NCBI GenBank assembly: GCA_001464895.1
Contig: LNEE01000010.1
Coordinates: 1-62,932 of the forward strand
Direction of reading: 5' to 3'
Origin: Betaproteobacteria bacterium Ga0077532
Lineage (GTDB): Bacteria; Pseudomonadota; Gammaproteobacteria; Burkholderiales; Ga0077523
Length of the DNA: 62,932 nucleotides
Numbering within the stretch: the stretch's first letter is position 1; each line of letters begins with the position of its first letter. Under the pieces are notes generated by a model. That model was not told where the DNA came from. It was given only the letters and a program-made list of their open reading frames with translations, and ran no database searches. Below, in pieces: positions 1 through 8,666 of this stretch. The translations under genes were made by a program, and so were the position numbers.

Positions 1-384
1 TTCGCCGTGCCGGTGGACACCGTCATGCGCGTAGTCCCGCAACTCATCAAGACCGGTAAGTACATCCGTCCGGCGCTGGGCATTGAGGTGGACGAACAGC
101 TCAATCAGCGCCTGCTGGCGCTGACTGGAAGCAAGGGCGTGTTCGTGTTGCGTGTTACCCCTGGTTCGGCAGCGCACAAGGCCGGCCTCGCGGGTGTCGA
201 AGTCACGCCGCAAGGCATCGTGCCGGGCGACCGCATCATCGATGTTGATGGCCAGGCGACGGACGATGTGGCCAAGCTGCTCGCGCGGCTAGACGACAGG
301 AAGGTCGGCGATGTGGTGGTCTTGTCAGTGGAGCGGGCCGGCAAATCGCGCGAGGTGCGTGTGGAGCTGCAACCCGGGAATTGA
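1..384 (+). CDS. HtrA/DegP-type serine protease, C-terminal part (5' end outside window)
   Basis: The reading frame is open from the first base, so only the last 127 residues are present. They start at the end of the trypsin-like domain (FAVPVDTV, the usual strand before the linker) and continue into one PDZ domain opening with RPALGIEV. The protease triad is not visible here. Family members are periplasmic quality-control proteases. A DegP-like gene is the last gene of the transmissible heat and stress tolerance islands of Gammaproteobacteria and Betaproteobacteria, and a mobile-island context is possible, but this is inference because nothing upstream can be seen. The terminal PDZ domain appears complete and the stop is clean. 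Confidence 0.85.
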   Translation, partial: FAVPVDTVMRVVPQLIKTGKYIRPALGIEVDEQLNQRLLALTGSKGVFVLRVTPGSAAHKAGLAGVEVTPQGIVPGDRIIDVDGQATDDVAKLLARLDDRKVGDVVVLSVERAGKSREVRVELQPGN

Positions 385-495
385 TTGAACTGAACCTGTG
401 GATCAGGCGGTAGTGCAGCGTCGCGGCGATTGAGGTTCTCAGGTCTTCGGCCAGGTAGCGTTCCGCCTCAACCTCCGTAATTTTCGGATGCGATC

Positions 496-513
496 TGCCT
501 ATCCGAATAGGCA
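496..513. promoter_or_regulatory. Perfect 18-bp palindrome, candidate LysR-type operator
   Basis: The sequence TGCCTATCCGAATAGGCA is two 7-bp perfect inverted arms around CCGA. It lies about 105 bp upstream of the predicted start of the LysR gene. A dyad of this size with a T at one end and an A at the other fits the loose LysR T-N11-A class of operators, so autoregulation is a reasonable guess. No promoter was confidently placed next to it. Confidence 0.4.
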
Positions 514-616
514 AGCATGCAACGCCGGAACCTCTTGCCAATCATCGAAGGAGAAAGCGAGGCGCAATCCGCATGAGGTGGACGCAGGCCAGGAACGAGG
601 CAAACAGGAGGCCGCA

Positions 617-1525
617 TTGGAACTCAGACTACTGCGCTATTTCGTTGCGGTCGCGGAAGAACTGCATTTCGCGCGAGCGGCCGAGCGCCTTGGCGTAGAA
701 CAATCGCCTGTGTCGCGCGCAATGCGAAATCTCGAAGCCACGCTCGGCGTGCAGTTGTTCGACCGCAGCGCGCACCAGACGCGACTGACCTGGGCCGGTC
801 AAGTGTTCCTCGGTGAGTGCCGGCGCGTGCTGGCCACCGTGGAGCAGGCGGTGAGTGCCGCAAAGGCGGCGGCGCAGGGCTATCAGGGTTATCTGCGCAT
901 CGCCATCTGCGACAGCTTGGCGCAGCCCCACATTGCCACCTTGCTGGCGCGCAGCCGCGAGGAAGAGCCCGAACTGGAGATTCGCGTCTTCGAGCTGCCT
1001 TTCGCGCAGCAGCTCAAGGGCCTGCACAACGATCTGCTGGACATCGGTTTTGCGCTGTCGGACGCGGTGAGCGAAGGCCTTGTCGCCGAGCCCGTGTGGA
1101 CCGATCCTCTGTCGGTGATCGTGCCCGTGCGCCACCCCTTGTTGGCGCACGCGGAAGTGCCATTGGATGAAGCCTTGAAGTTTCCGTTGGTACTGTGCCA
1201 TCCGGACGCGGGATCGGGCTGCCACCACCAGATCCAGGCGGTGCTTCAAGGTGCGTCCAAGCCGCTCAAGCTGGTAGATCAGGTGACGAGCCTAGGCGTG
1301 ATGCTGACTCTGGTCGGTGCCGGTTATGGCCTAGGTTTCGCCATTGCCTCGCAGGTGCAGACCCTGAACCGCCCCGACATAACCGTTCGCCCCTTGGCCG
1401 GCACGCCGCCCATGCTGTCCACCTACCTGCTGCGCCGCAGCGCCGAACCCTCTGAGCCCATGAAGCGGTTTCTGCAGCGCGCCCGCGAGGAGTTCCTGCC
1501 AAAGGGAGATGAACCGGCCTCGTGA
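617..1525 (+). CDS. LysR-family transcriptional regulator
   Basis: About 302 residues. The N-terminal winged helix-turn-helix (residues about 1-60) contains ARAAERLGVEQSPVSRAM followed by LEATLGVQLFDR, the canonical LysR pattern. A periplasmic-binding-like co-inducer domain follows from about residue 90. The start is set at TTG 617 because LysR proteins begin almost directly with this motif (MELRLLRYFVAVAEEL) and because GGAGG lies 5-9 bases upstream. An upstream in-frame extension to 488 would add 43 residues unlike the family. A perfect palindrome at 496-513 is a candidate operator. The target genes are unknown; the gene may belong with the protease gene to its left. Confidence 0.9.
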   Translation: MELRLLRYFVAVAEELHFARAAERLGVEQSPVSRAMRNLEATLGVQLFDRSAHQTRLTWAGQVFLGECRRVLATVEQAVSAAKAAAQGYQGYLRIAICDSLAQPHIATLLARSREEEPELEIRVFELPFAQQLKGLHNDLLDIGFALSDAVSEGLVAEPVWTDPLSVIVPVRHPLLAHAEVPLDEALKFPLVLCHPDAGSGCHHQIQAVLQGASKPLKLVDQVTSLGVMLTLVGAGYGLGFAIASQVQTLNRPDITVRPLAGTPPMLSTYLLRRSAEPSEPMKRFLQRAREEFLPKGDEPAS

Positions 1526-2100
1526 CGTTGAGCGCTCGGGTACATTGGCTACTGCTGGCTGTCCATGGCTCGCACTGGACTTGCTCGGAGCGCGCGTTGA
1601 CCAAGCGTGGTTTTTCAGTCCATAATTATGTCCATCTCGGTTCGCCGAGTGCGGAAAACTCGTTATCAATCAACGAGTTGGGAACACGATGATGTTCCCT
1701 TCACCCGCTCCAGAATCCTGCTCAGCAGGTTGCCGCATCGACCGATTCCGCTCTTCTCCCCCGGCGATTGGCCCGTCGCGCGCTACACCTGTCAGTTTCT
1801 CCTCGTATCCTCTCAGGCCGGCCGGGCCGCGTCCCTTGCAATGTCTCAGCAACGGCGACACCTGCCCCGCAGCGAACACCCGTGGCGATCCGCGGCGCGA
1901 GCGCTACGGCCCGGCCCGCGATGCGGCCCATATTCGTGAAATCCGGCGTGTCGCGACGGTCCGCGCCACGACGCGTTGACCGTGGCGATCCCGAACCGTA
2001 TCGGTCGGGAGCGTGGCGTGTATGGAGGCGGTGCGCTAGAGTGGCTCCGAGTGTCCGTCAACGCAGTCAAGGAATCCGGCAACGATCCGCTGTTCGTCGC
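1526..2100. other. 575-bp gap without a convincing gene; two adjacent hairpins
   Basis: No open frame here has protein-like composition. Two hairpins stand out. One is CTCGG-TTCG-CCGAG at about 1637-1650. The other is an 8-bp perfect inverted repeat, AACTCGTT/AACGAGTT, around a 7-bp loop at 1657-1679, in locally A+T-richer DNA. The stretch separates the protease/LysR pair from conserved chromosomal genes, so it may be an island border or a terminator/attachment region. No direct repeat or integrase was found to support that. Confidence 0.4.
1657..1679. repeat. Perfect 8-bp inverted repeat with 7-nt loop
   Basis: AACTCGTT and AACGAGTT flank ATCAATC. A second, shorter hairpin with a UUCG-type loop lies just upstream at about 1637-1650. 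No T-run follows, so this is not a typical intrinsic terminator. It could be a recombination or protein-binding site. Confidence 0.4.
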
Positions 2101-3741
2101 ATGCACGAAGAACCTCCTCTCGATATGCAGCTGCTGTACGGCGCAATGGTGGATCGTGCCCCGGTGGCGATCTTCGTCCACTCCGGCGACCGCATCGCAT
2201 TCATCAACCAGACGGGCGTCGCACTGCTCGGCGCGGCGGATCGCAGCGAGATCATCGGCCGCAACCGGTTCGACTTCCTGCATCCCGACGATGTCGATCT
2301 TTCCATCGCGCGGGTCACGCAGATGGCAGCGGGAGCCATCGTTCCCCGCATCGAGCAACGCTATCGTCGCGTGGACGGTACCTATGTCTACGGCGAGGCC
2401 GAGGCCATCGGTCTCGAACACCAGGGGCGCAAGGTCTTCATCGTCTTCGTTCGCGACGTCACGCAGCGTCGCGCGCGGATGGACGAACTGCGCCGCGCGC
2501 GCGCGGCCATGGAACTCGCGCCGGATCCGATCTTCCTGATCGACCGCGAGACCCTCGCGTACGTCGACGTGAATGCAGCCGCGTGCCAGATGCTCGGATA
2601 CCCGCGTCAGGAGCTGCTCTCGAAAGGTGTGATGGACATCACCGTCGGCGCAGATGCGGCCGACTTCCATGCACTGTTCAACGCGGTGGCTGCCGCCGGG
2701 CAGGAGCAAGTCTCCGAGGAGCATCGGGTCCGGCATTTCCGACGTCGCGACGGGACGATGGTCCCTGTGGAGATCCGCCGTAGCGCGGTGCGGACCGAGG
2801 GGCGCGATCTGATCGTTTCCGTAGCGCGCGACCTCTCCGAGCGCCTGCGGATCGAGGAGGCCCTGCGTCTGCGCGACCGTGCGATCGAGGCGAGCGACAG
2901 TGCGATCCTGCTCGTGGACATGCGCGACTCGGCCCAGCCGGTCGAGTATGTCAACGCCGCCTTCGAGCGGATGACCGGGTATTCCGCCGCCGAGACCATC
3001 GGTCGCAACTGCCGGTTCCTGCAGCGCGGTGATGCGCAGCAGCCGGAACTCGATCTGCTGCGTGCCGCGATCGCCGCTGGCACGGACGCCCATGTGCTCC
3101 TGCGCAACTACCGCAAGGACGGCCGCCTCTTCTGGAACCGGCTGAACGTGTCGCCGGTCCGGGACGACGCCGGCACCATCACGCACTATGTGGGTGTTGC
3201 GACGGATGTCACCGATCTGACGGCCGATCGTCACGAGCTGCAGCACCGCGCAACGCACGACCCGCTCACGAGTCTCGCCAATCGTCATCTTCTGGGAGAG
3301 CAGCTCGAACGGGCGTTGGCGCAGGCCGAGCGCCACGAACGCGGCCTCGCTGTGGTGTTCGTCGATCTGGACGGCTTCAAGGAGGTGAACGATCGGCTGG
3401 GTCACGCAGTCGGCGATGCGATGTTGCGCATTGCCGCGCGTCGACTGGAGGCCTGTGTTCGCGAGGGCGACACCGTCGCGCGTACCGGGGGTGACGAGTT
3501 CGTCCTCGTACTCACCGACCAGACCACGGAGGAGCATCTCGCCGCAGTGCTCGAGCGGGTGCGCGAGACGCTCTCGCTCGACTATCCGGTCGACGGGCAG
3601 TTGCTCCCCATGTCGTGCAGCATCGGCGCGAGCATCTATCCGCGCCATGGCGTCACGGCGGATGTTCTCGTGCAGGAGGCGGACCGCGCGATGTACGCGG
3701 CGAAGAACGCGGGTCGCAACGCCTGGCGCGTCGCGCCGTGA
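2101..3741 (+). CDS. PAS-PAS-LOV-like-GGDEF diguanylate cyclase
   Basis: About 546 residues with no membrane segments, so cytoplasmic. Three PAS-type modules lie at about 10-125, 140-260 and 262-375. The third carries GRNCRFLQ at 301-308, the flavin-adduct motif of LOV blue-light domains, with Cys304. It also has NYRKDG and FWNRLNVSPV. The position usually held by glutamine in GVQ-DVT is Ala367 here. The GGDEF active site is intact at 463-467, and an RxxD product-inhibition site (REGD, 454-457) sits exactly five residues before it. Predicted role: c-di-GMP synthesis from two GTP, perhaps tuned by light or redox. ATG 2101 was chosen because homology starts just after it; upstream in-frame codons look non-coding. 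The stop overlaps the mutY start. Confidence 0.9.
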   Translation: MHEEPPLDMQLLYGAMVDRAPVAIFVHSGDRIAFINQTGVALLGAADRSEIIGRNRFDFLHPDDVDLSIARVTQMAAGAIVPRIEQRYRRVDGTYVYGEAEAIGLEHQGRKVFIVFVRDVTQRRARMDELRRARAAMELAPDPIFLIDRETLAYVDVNAAACQMLGYPRQELLSKGVMDITVGADAADFHALFNAVAAAGQEQVSEEHRVRHFRRRDGTMVPVEIRRSAVRTEGRDLIVSVARDLSERLRIEEALRLRDRAIEASDSAILLVDMRDSAQPVEYVNAAFERMTGYSAAETIGRNCRFLQRGDAQQPELDLLRAAIAAGTDAHVLLRNYRKDGRLFWNRLNVSPVRDDAGTITHYVGVATDVTDLTADRHELQHRATHDPLTSLANRHLLGEQLERALAQAERHERGLAVVFVDLDGFKEVNDRLGHAVGDAMLRIAARRLEACVREGDTVARTGGDEFVLVLTDQTTEEHLAAVLERVRETLSLDYPVDGQLLPMSCSIGASIYPRHGVTADVLVQEADRAMYAAKNAGRNAWRVAP

Positions 3742-4826
3742 CGGTGGATCCGGCGGGCGATGCGCCGTTCGCCGGGCGCATCGTGGCGTGGCAGCGCACG
3801 CACGGGCGCCACGACCTGCCGTGGCAGCGCGTGCGCGACGCCTACCGTATCTGGCTCTCCGAGATCATGCTTCAGCAGACGCAGGTCACGGCGGTCATTC
3901 CGTACTACGAACGTTTTCTTGCACGCTTTCCAGACGTCGCGACGCTGGCGGCCGCACCCCTCGATGATGTGCTCGCGCTCTGGAGCGGGCTCGGCTACTA
4001 CGCGAGGGCGCGGAATCTCCATGCCGCGGCACGCGCCGTCATGATCGAACATGCGGGCGCGTTTCCGCGCGCTGCCGATGCGCTCGCCACGCTCCCGGGT
4101 GTGGGGCGATCCACCGCCGCCGCGATCGCGGTGTTCTCGTTCGGTGTCCGCGCCGCGATCCTCGATGGCAACGTGAAGCGGGTGCTCGCGCGGTGGCGTG
4201 GCATCGACGGATGGCCCGGCAGTCCGGCAGTGGAACGGTCGATGTGGACGCTGGCCGAATCGCTGCTGCCCGCGGAGCACGTCGAGGCGTACACGCAGGG
4301 GCTCATGGATCTCGGAAGCAGCGTTTGCGCGCGAAGCCGTCCGCAGTGCGGCGCGTGTCCGGTCCGCGCCGATTGTGTGGCACATCGGGACGGCACCACC
4401 GCCCGGCTGCCGGCCTCACGTCCGGCGAAGGCGCGACCGGAACGCGCGGTCGCGATGCTCGTCATGCAGCAGGGCGGGCAGGTGTTCCTCGAACAACGGC
4501 CACCGAGCGGGATCTGGGGTGGGCTGTGGTCGCTGCCCGAGATGCCCGAGGACGCAGCGCTGGACGACACGTGCCGCGAGCGCTTCGGCGTGCGCGTCCT
4601 GACGTCCATGGCCGGGCCATCGCTGCGTCACGGTTTCACGCATTTCTCGCTCACGATTCATCCCCGGTATGTCGAGGTGGCCCCGGACGCGCGGCAGGTC
4701 AGCGAGGGAGCGGGGCGATGGTTCCCGATCACCGAAGCGCTGACGGTAGGCGTGCCGGCGCCCGTGCGGACCCTCATCGAGGGACTGGACGCATCCGCGT
4801 TGCCGCTCTTCAACCGCGCCGGATGA
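3738..4826 (+). CDS. mutY: Adenine DNA glycosylase MutY
   Basis: About 362 residues. This enzyme removes adenine mispaired with 8-oxoguanine. The helix-hairpin-helix domain has LSEIMLQQTQV (catalytic Glu) and LPGVGRSTA followed by ILDGNV (catalytic Asp). A [4Fe-4S] loop of spacing C-x6-C-x2-C-x5-C lies at Cys197, 204, 207 and 213. The C-terminal MutT-like domain that reads 8-oxoG is present, with HGFTHFSL. The start is GTG 3738, overlapping the TGA of the preceding gene by 2 bases, which implies translational coupling. The 3' end overlaps the convergent LON-domain gene by 17 bp. Confidence 0.95.
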   Translation: MTVDPAGDAPFAGRIVAWQRTHGRHDLPWQRVRDAYRIWLSEIMLQQTQVTAVIPYYERFLARFPDVATLAAAPLDDVLALWSGLGYYARARNLHAAARAVMIEHAGAFPRAADALATLPGVGRSTAAAIAVFSFGVRAAILDGNVKRVLARWRGIDGWPGSPAVERSMWTLAESLLPAEHVEAYTQGLMDLGSSVCARSRPQCGACPVRADCVAHRDGTTARLPASRPAKARPERAVAMLVMQQGGQVFLEQRPPSGIWGGLWSLPEMPEDAALDDTCRERFGVRVLTSMAGPSLRHGFTHFSLTIHPRYVEVAPDARQVSEGAGRWFPITEALTVGVPAPVRTLIEGLDASALPLFNRAG

Positions 4827-5397
4827 GGTGGAGGGCGCGGTCGAGGCGCGCGAGCGGATCGTTCGCCACGAGCATCCGCTGCTTCTCGAGCGCATCGAAG
4901 GGCAGCACTTCCGCGAGTCGGTAGCTGACCCACGAGGCATCCTCGAAGCGGTGTGGAGGCGGGAACCACGCGTCGCCCACGCGCTCGATCAGCTGTCGCA
5001 GGACCTGTACGCACAGGGCATGACTCGCCGGCACGGGGACGCCGGCCTCAGGTTCGAGCGTCACGACTTCGCCCCGCAGCAGGCCGTCGTCCTGCACCCG
5101 CGTCGTCAACAGGCGGAAGCGCTCCGTGCCAGCGGTCATCACGTGATAGAGATCCGGCTCGGGCATGTCCCACTCGATGATCGATGCGAGGCAACCCATG
5201 TCCGCCGGCATCGCCGGTGAGCCCACCTCCTTCCCTTCCTGAATCAGGCAGACCCCGAACTCGGTGCCATCGCGCAGGCAGTCGCGGAGCATCGCCAGGT
5301 AGCGTGGTTCGAAGATCCGCAGCGGCAGCCGGCTGCCCGGGTACAGCACCGTGCCCAAGGGGAACAGCGGAACATCTCTGCGGCGGTCGGTGGCCAT
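4810..5397 (-). CDS. LON peptidase substrate-binding-domain protein
   Basis: A 195-residue stand-alone relative of the N-terminal domain of Lon protease, without ATPase or peptidase modules. The opening pattern VPLFPLGTVLYPGSRLPLRI and the following FEPRYLAM are characteristic of the family. The biochemical role of such single-domain proteins is unclear; substrate recognition or adaptor work is assumed. The gene is followed on the same strand by ubiX 9 bp away, with which it is probably co-transcribed, and is convergent with mutY. Confidence 0.88.
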   Translation of the reverse strand: MATDRRRDVPLFPLGTVLYPGSRLPLRIFEPRYLAMLRDCLRDGTEFGVCLIQEGKEVGSPAMPADMGCLASIIEWDMPEPDLYHVMTAGTERFRLLTTRVQDDGLLRGEVVTLEPEAGVPVPASHALCVQVLRQLIERVGDAWFPPPHRFEDASWVSYRLAEVLPFDALEKQRMLVANDPLARLDRALHLIRRG

Positions 5398-5406
5398 GGC
5401 GTCGGA

Positions 5407-6054
5407 TCAGTCGGTGCGGCGATCGTCGGGTGTGTCGCGGTCACCCCAGCGCGGCACGAGCGTGTGGGGGACGCGGAGCTGATCGAGGATCCGCGCGACG
5501 ACGAAGTCCACGAGCCCGCTCACGGTGTCCGGACGATGATAGAAGCCCGGATTGGCCGGGAGGATCACCGCGCCGGCCTTCGCCAGACGGAGCATGTTCT
5601 CGAGGTGCAGCACGGAGAACGGTGTCTCGCGCGGCACGATCACCAGCGGCCGACCCTCCTTCATGCTGACGTCGGCGGCACGTTCGATGAGATTGTCGGC
5701 GAGACCGGCGCTCACCGCGGCGAGGGTCCCCATCGAGCACGGGCAGATCACCATCGCGTCGGCCGCATTGGAGCCGGAGGCCACCGGGGCATACCAGTCG
5801 TCCCGCCCGAAGATCTCCAGGCGATCGTCCGCCACGCCATGGCGATCGAGGAAGTAGCGCCGGGCCTCCCGGGGCTGGGCCGGCAGCTTCAGATCCATCT
5901 CCTGGTGGGCGACGATCTGCGCGACCTGGGAGTAGATCAGCCAGACCCGCACATCGGCCTTCAGCAGACATTCGAGCAGGCGCAGACCGTAGGTCATGCC
6001 CGATGCGCCGGTGAAGGCGAGCGTGACGGTGCGGGGGCGTGTGGCAGGGGTCAT
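5407..6054 (-). CDS. ubiX: Flavin prenyltransferase UbiX
   Basis: A 215-residue flavoprotein-fold enzyme that makes prenylated FMN, the cofactor of the UbiD decarboxylase in ubiquinone synthesis. Diagnostic features are AFTGASGMTYGLRLLE at residues about 13-28, ICPCSMGTLAAVSAGLADNLIERAAD in the middle, and VPRETPFSVLHLENML with PANPGFYHRP towards the end. Length is normal. ATG overlaps the stop of the preceding gene by 4 bases, so it is coupled to the Adhesin_E-like gene and rapZ. Confidence 0.93.
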   Translation of the reverse strand: MTPATRPRTVTLAFTGASGMTYGLRLLECLLKADVRVWLIYSQVAQIVAHQEMDLKLPAQPREARRYFLDRHGVADDRLEIFGRDDWYAPVASGSNAADAMVICPCSMGTLAAVSAGLADNLIERAADVSMKEGRPLVIVPRETPFSVLHLENMLRLAKAGAVILPANPGFYHRPDTVSGLVDFVVARILDQLRVPHTLVPRWGDRDTPDDRRTD

Positions 6055-6692
6055 CGTGGGTCCGTGCCCGGTGGGGTGGCGGGCGGCACTGCCGGATCGA
6101 TCGATATCGTTGCAGCTGGCGCAGTTGCCGCGGCGGGTGCCGGTTGCGATTTCGCCGCCTCCATCCTAAGACGCAGCACCGATGCCTCCAACTGGTCGAT
6201 CTCCAGCTTCAACTGTTCGAGGTCCTTGCGCCGCGCGGCGAGCTGCGCCTCGTCGCGGGCGAGATCTGCGTCGCGTCGCCTCCGGGCTTCCACGAACTGG
6301 CACATGACGCTGCCGAAGCGATCCCCGACCGTCTCCGGCACGATGGCCGCGGCATCTGCATCGGCATTGTTCGAGGCTTCGAGTGTGACGCCCTCATCCG
6401 CGAAGACCTGCCAGGCGAGCGCCCGCACCGTGTGATCGCGGCAGTGGATGCTCTCCTGGTAGATCGCACTCTTTGCCATGCCAGTGCGGACCCGCACAGG
6501 CTTGGCGAAGGTCACCCGCCGCCAGTAAGTGATCTCGTCGCCGCGGATCGAAATCATGGACCGGTCGTACGCGTGCTGGTCGGCCCCGCTGGCTTCGACG
6601 CGTGTCCACTCGGCCGCCATACCCGTGGCTGGGGATGCCCCTGCCACGAGGAGCGCCAGCAGCACCGGAACGCCAAGGCGGCGCGTGTTCAT
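6051..6692 (-). CDS. Secreted Adhesin_E-like protein with C-terminal coiled coil
   Basis: 213 residues. The start has a clear signal peptide ([20 protein letters not shown], cut near MAAEW). The next 110 residues resemble the surface-adhesin protein E fold: an opening EWTRVE, a central YWRRVTF strand, the pair ...HCRDHTVR... and [14 protein letters not shown], with two cysteines in the expected places. A charged stretch rich in Arg, Asp, Leu and Gln (about 150-190) predicts a coiled coil, and the tail is Pro/Ala-rich. The gene overlaps rapZ and ubiX by 4 bases each, an unusual position for an envelope protein. The family assignment is by pattern only; the function is not known. Confidence 0.75.
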   Translation of the reverse strand: MNTRRLGVPVLLALLVAGASPATGMAAEWTRVEASGADQHAYDRSMISIRGDEITYWRRVTFAKPVRVRTGMAKSAIYQESIHCRDHTVRALAWQVFADEGVTLEASNNADADAAAIVPETVGDRFGSVMCQFVEARRRRDADLARDEAQLAARRKDLEQLKLEIDQLEASVLRLRMEAAKSQPAPAAATAPAATISIDPAVPPATPPGTDPR

Positions 6693-7552
6693 TTCCGCGG
6701 CAGCAGCTCGGCGGCGGAGAGTTCGCGATGCCGGAGCAGCACGGGCCGCGAGGCGCGGAAGTGGGTCGCCAGGGATTCCGCGAGGTACACCGAGCGGTGC
6801 CGGCCCCCGGTGCAGCCGATTGCGATCGTCAGGTAGCTGCGGTTGTCGCGCTCGAAGCACGGGAGCCAGCGCTCCACGAAGCCCTGGATGTCGTCCCGCA
6901 TGGCGAGGACGACCTCGGATGCGCCGAGAAACTCCATGACGGCATGGTCCCGACCCGTAAGCAGCCGGAGCCGCTCGTCGTAGAAGGGGTTGGGCAGGCA
7001 GCGGACGTCGAACACGTAGTCGGCGTCGAGCGGGCTGCCGTGCTTGAATCCGAACGACTCCACGAGCAGCGTGAGCCCCGCGAAGCCGGTCGCGTCGACG
7101 AACTCGCGCACCCACGCGCGCAATGCATTGGCCGACAGGTCGCTGGTGTCGATGCGATGGGCGGCTTCCTTCAGGGGGTCCAGCAGGTCGCGCTCGCGTT
7201 CGATGCATTCGGGCAGGGTGCTGATGCCGTCCGACAGGGGATGCCGGCGTCGGGTCTCGGAGAAGCGCTTCACGAGCGTGTCGGTCTTCGCCTCCAGGAA
7301 CAGCACCTTGGCGTCCCCGATGCGGCCACGCAACGCCTGCATGGTGCGCGGCAGTTCATCCAGACCCTGGCCGCTGCGGACGTCCACGCTGACGGCGACC
7401 CGCGCGTAGCCCGCCTGATCCAGGAAGTCCACGAGGGACGTCAACAACTTGGCGGGAAGGTTGTCGACGACGTAGAAGCCGCTGTCCTCGAGCACGTTGA
7501 GGGCGATGCTCTTGCCGGAACCGGACAGACCACTGATCAGAACCAGACGCAT
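6689..7552 (-). CDS. rapZ: RNase adapter protein RapZ
   Basis: 287 residues. Walker A GLSGSGKS lies at residues 8-15. The C-terminal part carries the family signature around [13 protein letters not shown] and [23 protein letters not shown] (split here for brevity). In enterobacteria RapZ guides RNase E to the small RNA GlmZ and so controls glmS; in other bacteria it is mainly known as a nucleotide-binding regulator. It is the usual end of the rpoN-hpf-ptsN-hprK series, separated here from hprK by 169 bp that contain a possible small gene. Confidence 0.95.
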   Translation of the reverse strand: MRLVLISGLSGSGKSIALNVLEDSGFYVVDNLPAKLLTSLVDFLDQAGYARVAVSVDVRSGQGLDELPRTMQALRGRIGDAKVLFLEAKTDTLVKRFSETRRRHPLSDGISTLPECIERERDLLDPLKEAAHRIDTSDLSANALRAWVREFVDATGFAGLTLLVESFGFKHGSPLDADYVFDVRCLPNPFYDERLRLLTGRDHAVMEFLGASEVVLAMRDDIQGFVERWLPCFERDNRSYLTIAIGCTGGRHRSVYLAESLATHFRASRPVLLRHRELSAAELLPRK

Positions 7553-7579
7553 GGATGGGCTCGGGACTCGTGAAGGACT

Positions 7580-7678
7580 CTACTGCGCGGCCGGATTGCC
7601 GAACTGCCCATACTCGTAATCGGAATGCATTCTACGGATCGGTTGACACGTCGGGCCAGTGAGTCGTTCGCCGGGCAT
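7580..7678 (-). CDS. Possible 32-residue small protein with strong ribosome binding site
   Basis: Between hprK and rapZ an ATG at 7678 opens a short frame ending in DYEYGQFGNPAAQ. It is preceded, about 7 bases upstream, by AGGGAGGA, one of the best Shine-Dalgarno matches in the window. There is no recognisable family, signal peptide or membrane segment. The strong ribosome binding site followed by a frame that fills most of the gap argues for translation, either as a leader peptide of rapZ or as a small protein. It may also be chance in GC-rich DNA. Confidence 0.35.
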   Translation of the reverse strand: MPGERLTGPTCQPIRRMHSDYEYGQFGNPAAQ

Positions 7679-7721
7679 ACGACGTTCCTCCCTACGCGTG
7701 TGCCGATAGCTCAGCGACAAC

Positions 7722-8666
7722 TCAGCCGGCGTCGTCGCCCAGGTGCTGCTCCTGGCGACGGATGAAGTCCTGGGTGCTGTCGATGCCGCGCAACTGGAGC
7801 ACGTAGTTGCGGACGGCCGCCTCCACGAGCACCGCGAGGTTTCGACCGGCTGCCACCGGCAACTGCACCTTTCGGATCGCGACGCCCATGATCTCCTCGG
7901 TCGTGGCATGCAGCGGTAGCCGTTCCAACCCGGGTACGTGACCCTGTACCGGTCGTTCGAGCTGCACGATGAGCTTGAGGTTCTTGCGGATGCGCACCGC
8001 CGTTTCGCCGAAGATGGTGCGGATGTTGAGCATGCCGAGGCCGCGGACCTCGAGGAAATCCTTCAGCATCTCCGGGCACCGCCCTTCGAGCGTTTGCGGG
8101 GCGATGTGGTACAGCTCCGCGACGTCGTCGGCCACCAGTCCGCTGCCACGGGTGATCAGCTCCAGCGCGAGCTCGCTCTTCCCGACGCCGCTGTCACCCG
8201 TGAGCAGCACGCCCATGCCGAGCACGTCGAGCAGCACGCCGTGCCGGGTCACGAACTCGGCGAGTTCCCGCCCGAGATACGTGCGGATCACCCAGATGAT
8301 CTGGAGACTCGGGACTGGCGAGGACAGCATCGGGACGTTCATCCGCGTCGCCAGTTCCAGCAGAAGGTCGGAGGGCTTCTCGCCGTCGCTCAGGATGATG
8401 CAGCAGCCGCCGCTGGCTGCCAGATTGGCGATCACCTTGTCGCGCGACCCCCCGTCCAGGCCCGCGAAGTACTCGGCCTCGGTGTGGCTGAAGATCTGGA
8501 TCCAGTTGGGATGGATGTAGTTCAGGTGGCCGATCAGGCCCTTGCCCGAGCTGGCGATGCGGCCCGAGTCGAGCGTCGGCACGTGGTCGCGGTCGCCCTG
8601 CAGCCAGGAAAGGCGCAACTCAGCCCGGTTGTCCTCAAACAGCTGCGCGATGCTGAGCTGGGGCAT
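7722..8666 (-). CDS. hprK: HPr kinase/phosphorylase HprK
   Basis: 314 residues. An N-terminal MurE-like domain is followed by the kinase domain with P-loop LLTGDSGVGKSE near residue 155 and the family pattern LNIRTIFGETAVR about 50 residues later. It phosphorylates HPr on serine; in Proteobacteria it works with incomplete PTS systems that regulate rather than import sugar. It overlaps ptsN by 32 bp. An HPr gene and an enzyme I gene are not in the window. Confidence 0.94.
   Translation of the reverse strand: MPQLSIAQLFEDNRAELRLSWLQGDRDHVPTLDSGRIASSGKGLIGHLNYIHPNWIQIFSHTEAEYFAGLDGGSRDKVIANLAASGGCCIILSDGEKPSDLLLELATRMNVPMLSSPVPSLQIIWVIRTYLGRELAEFVTRHGVLLDVLGMGVLLTGDSGVGKSELALELITRGSGLVADDVAELYHIAPQTLEGRCPEMLKDFLEVRGLGMLNIRTIFGETAVRIRKNLKLIVQLERPVQGHVPGLERLPLHATTEEIMGVAIRKVQLPVAAGRNLAVLVEAAVRNYVLQLRGIDSTQDFIRRQEQHLGDDAG

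Noticed and set aside
236..541. Minus-strand frame over the protease end and the LysR leader, with KITEVEAERYLAEDLRTSI
   Set aside because: The middle looks somewhat protein-like and could be a gene remnant, but the frame mostly overlaps the protease gene and has no identifiable family.
1768..2100. N-terminal extension of the diguanylate cyclase by 111 codons
   Set aside because: The extension is Arg/Pro/Ala-rich without domain character; the first PAS begins right after ATG 2101.
1846..3648. A 600-codon open frame antisense to the diguanylate cyclase
   Set aside because: It is the mirror of a well-defined PAS/GGDEF gene in GC-rich DNA, with no family motifs and an Arg/His-rich composition.
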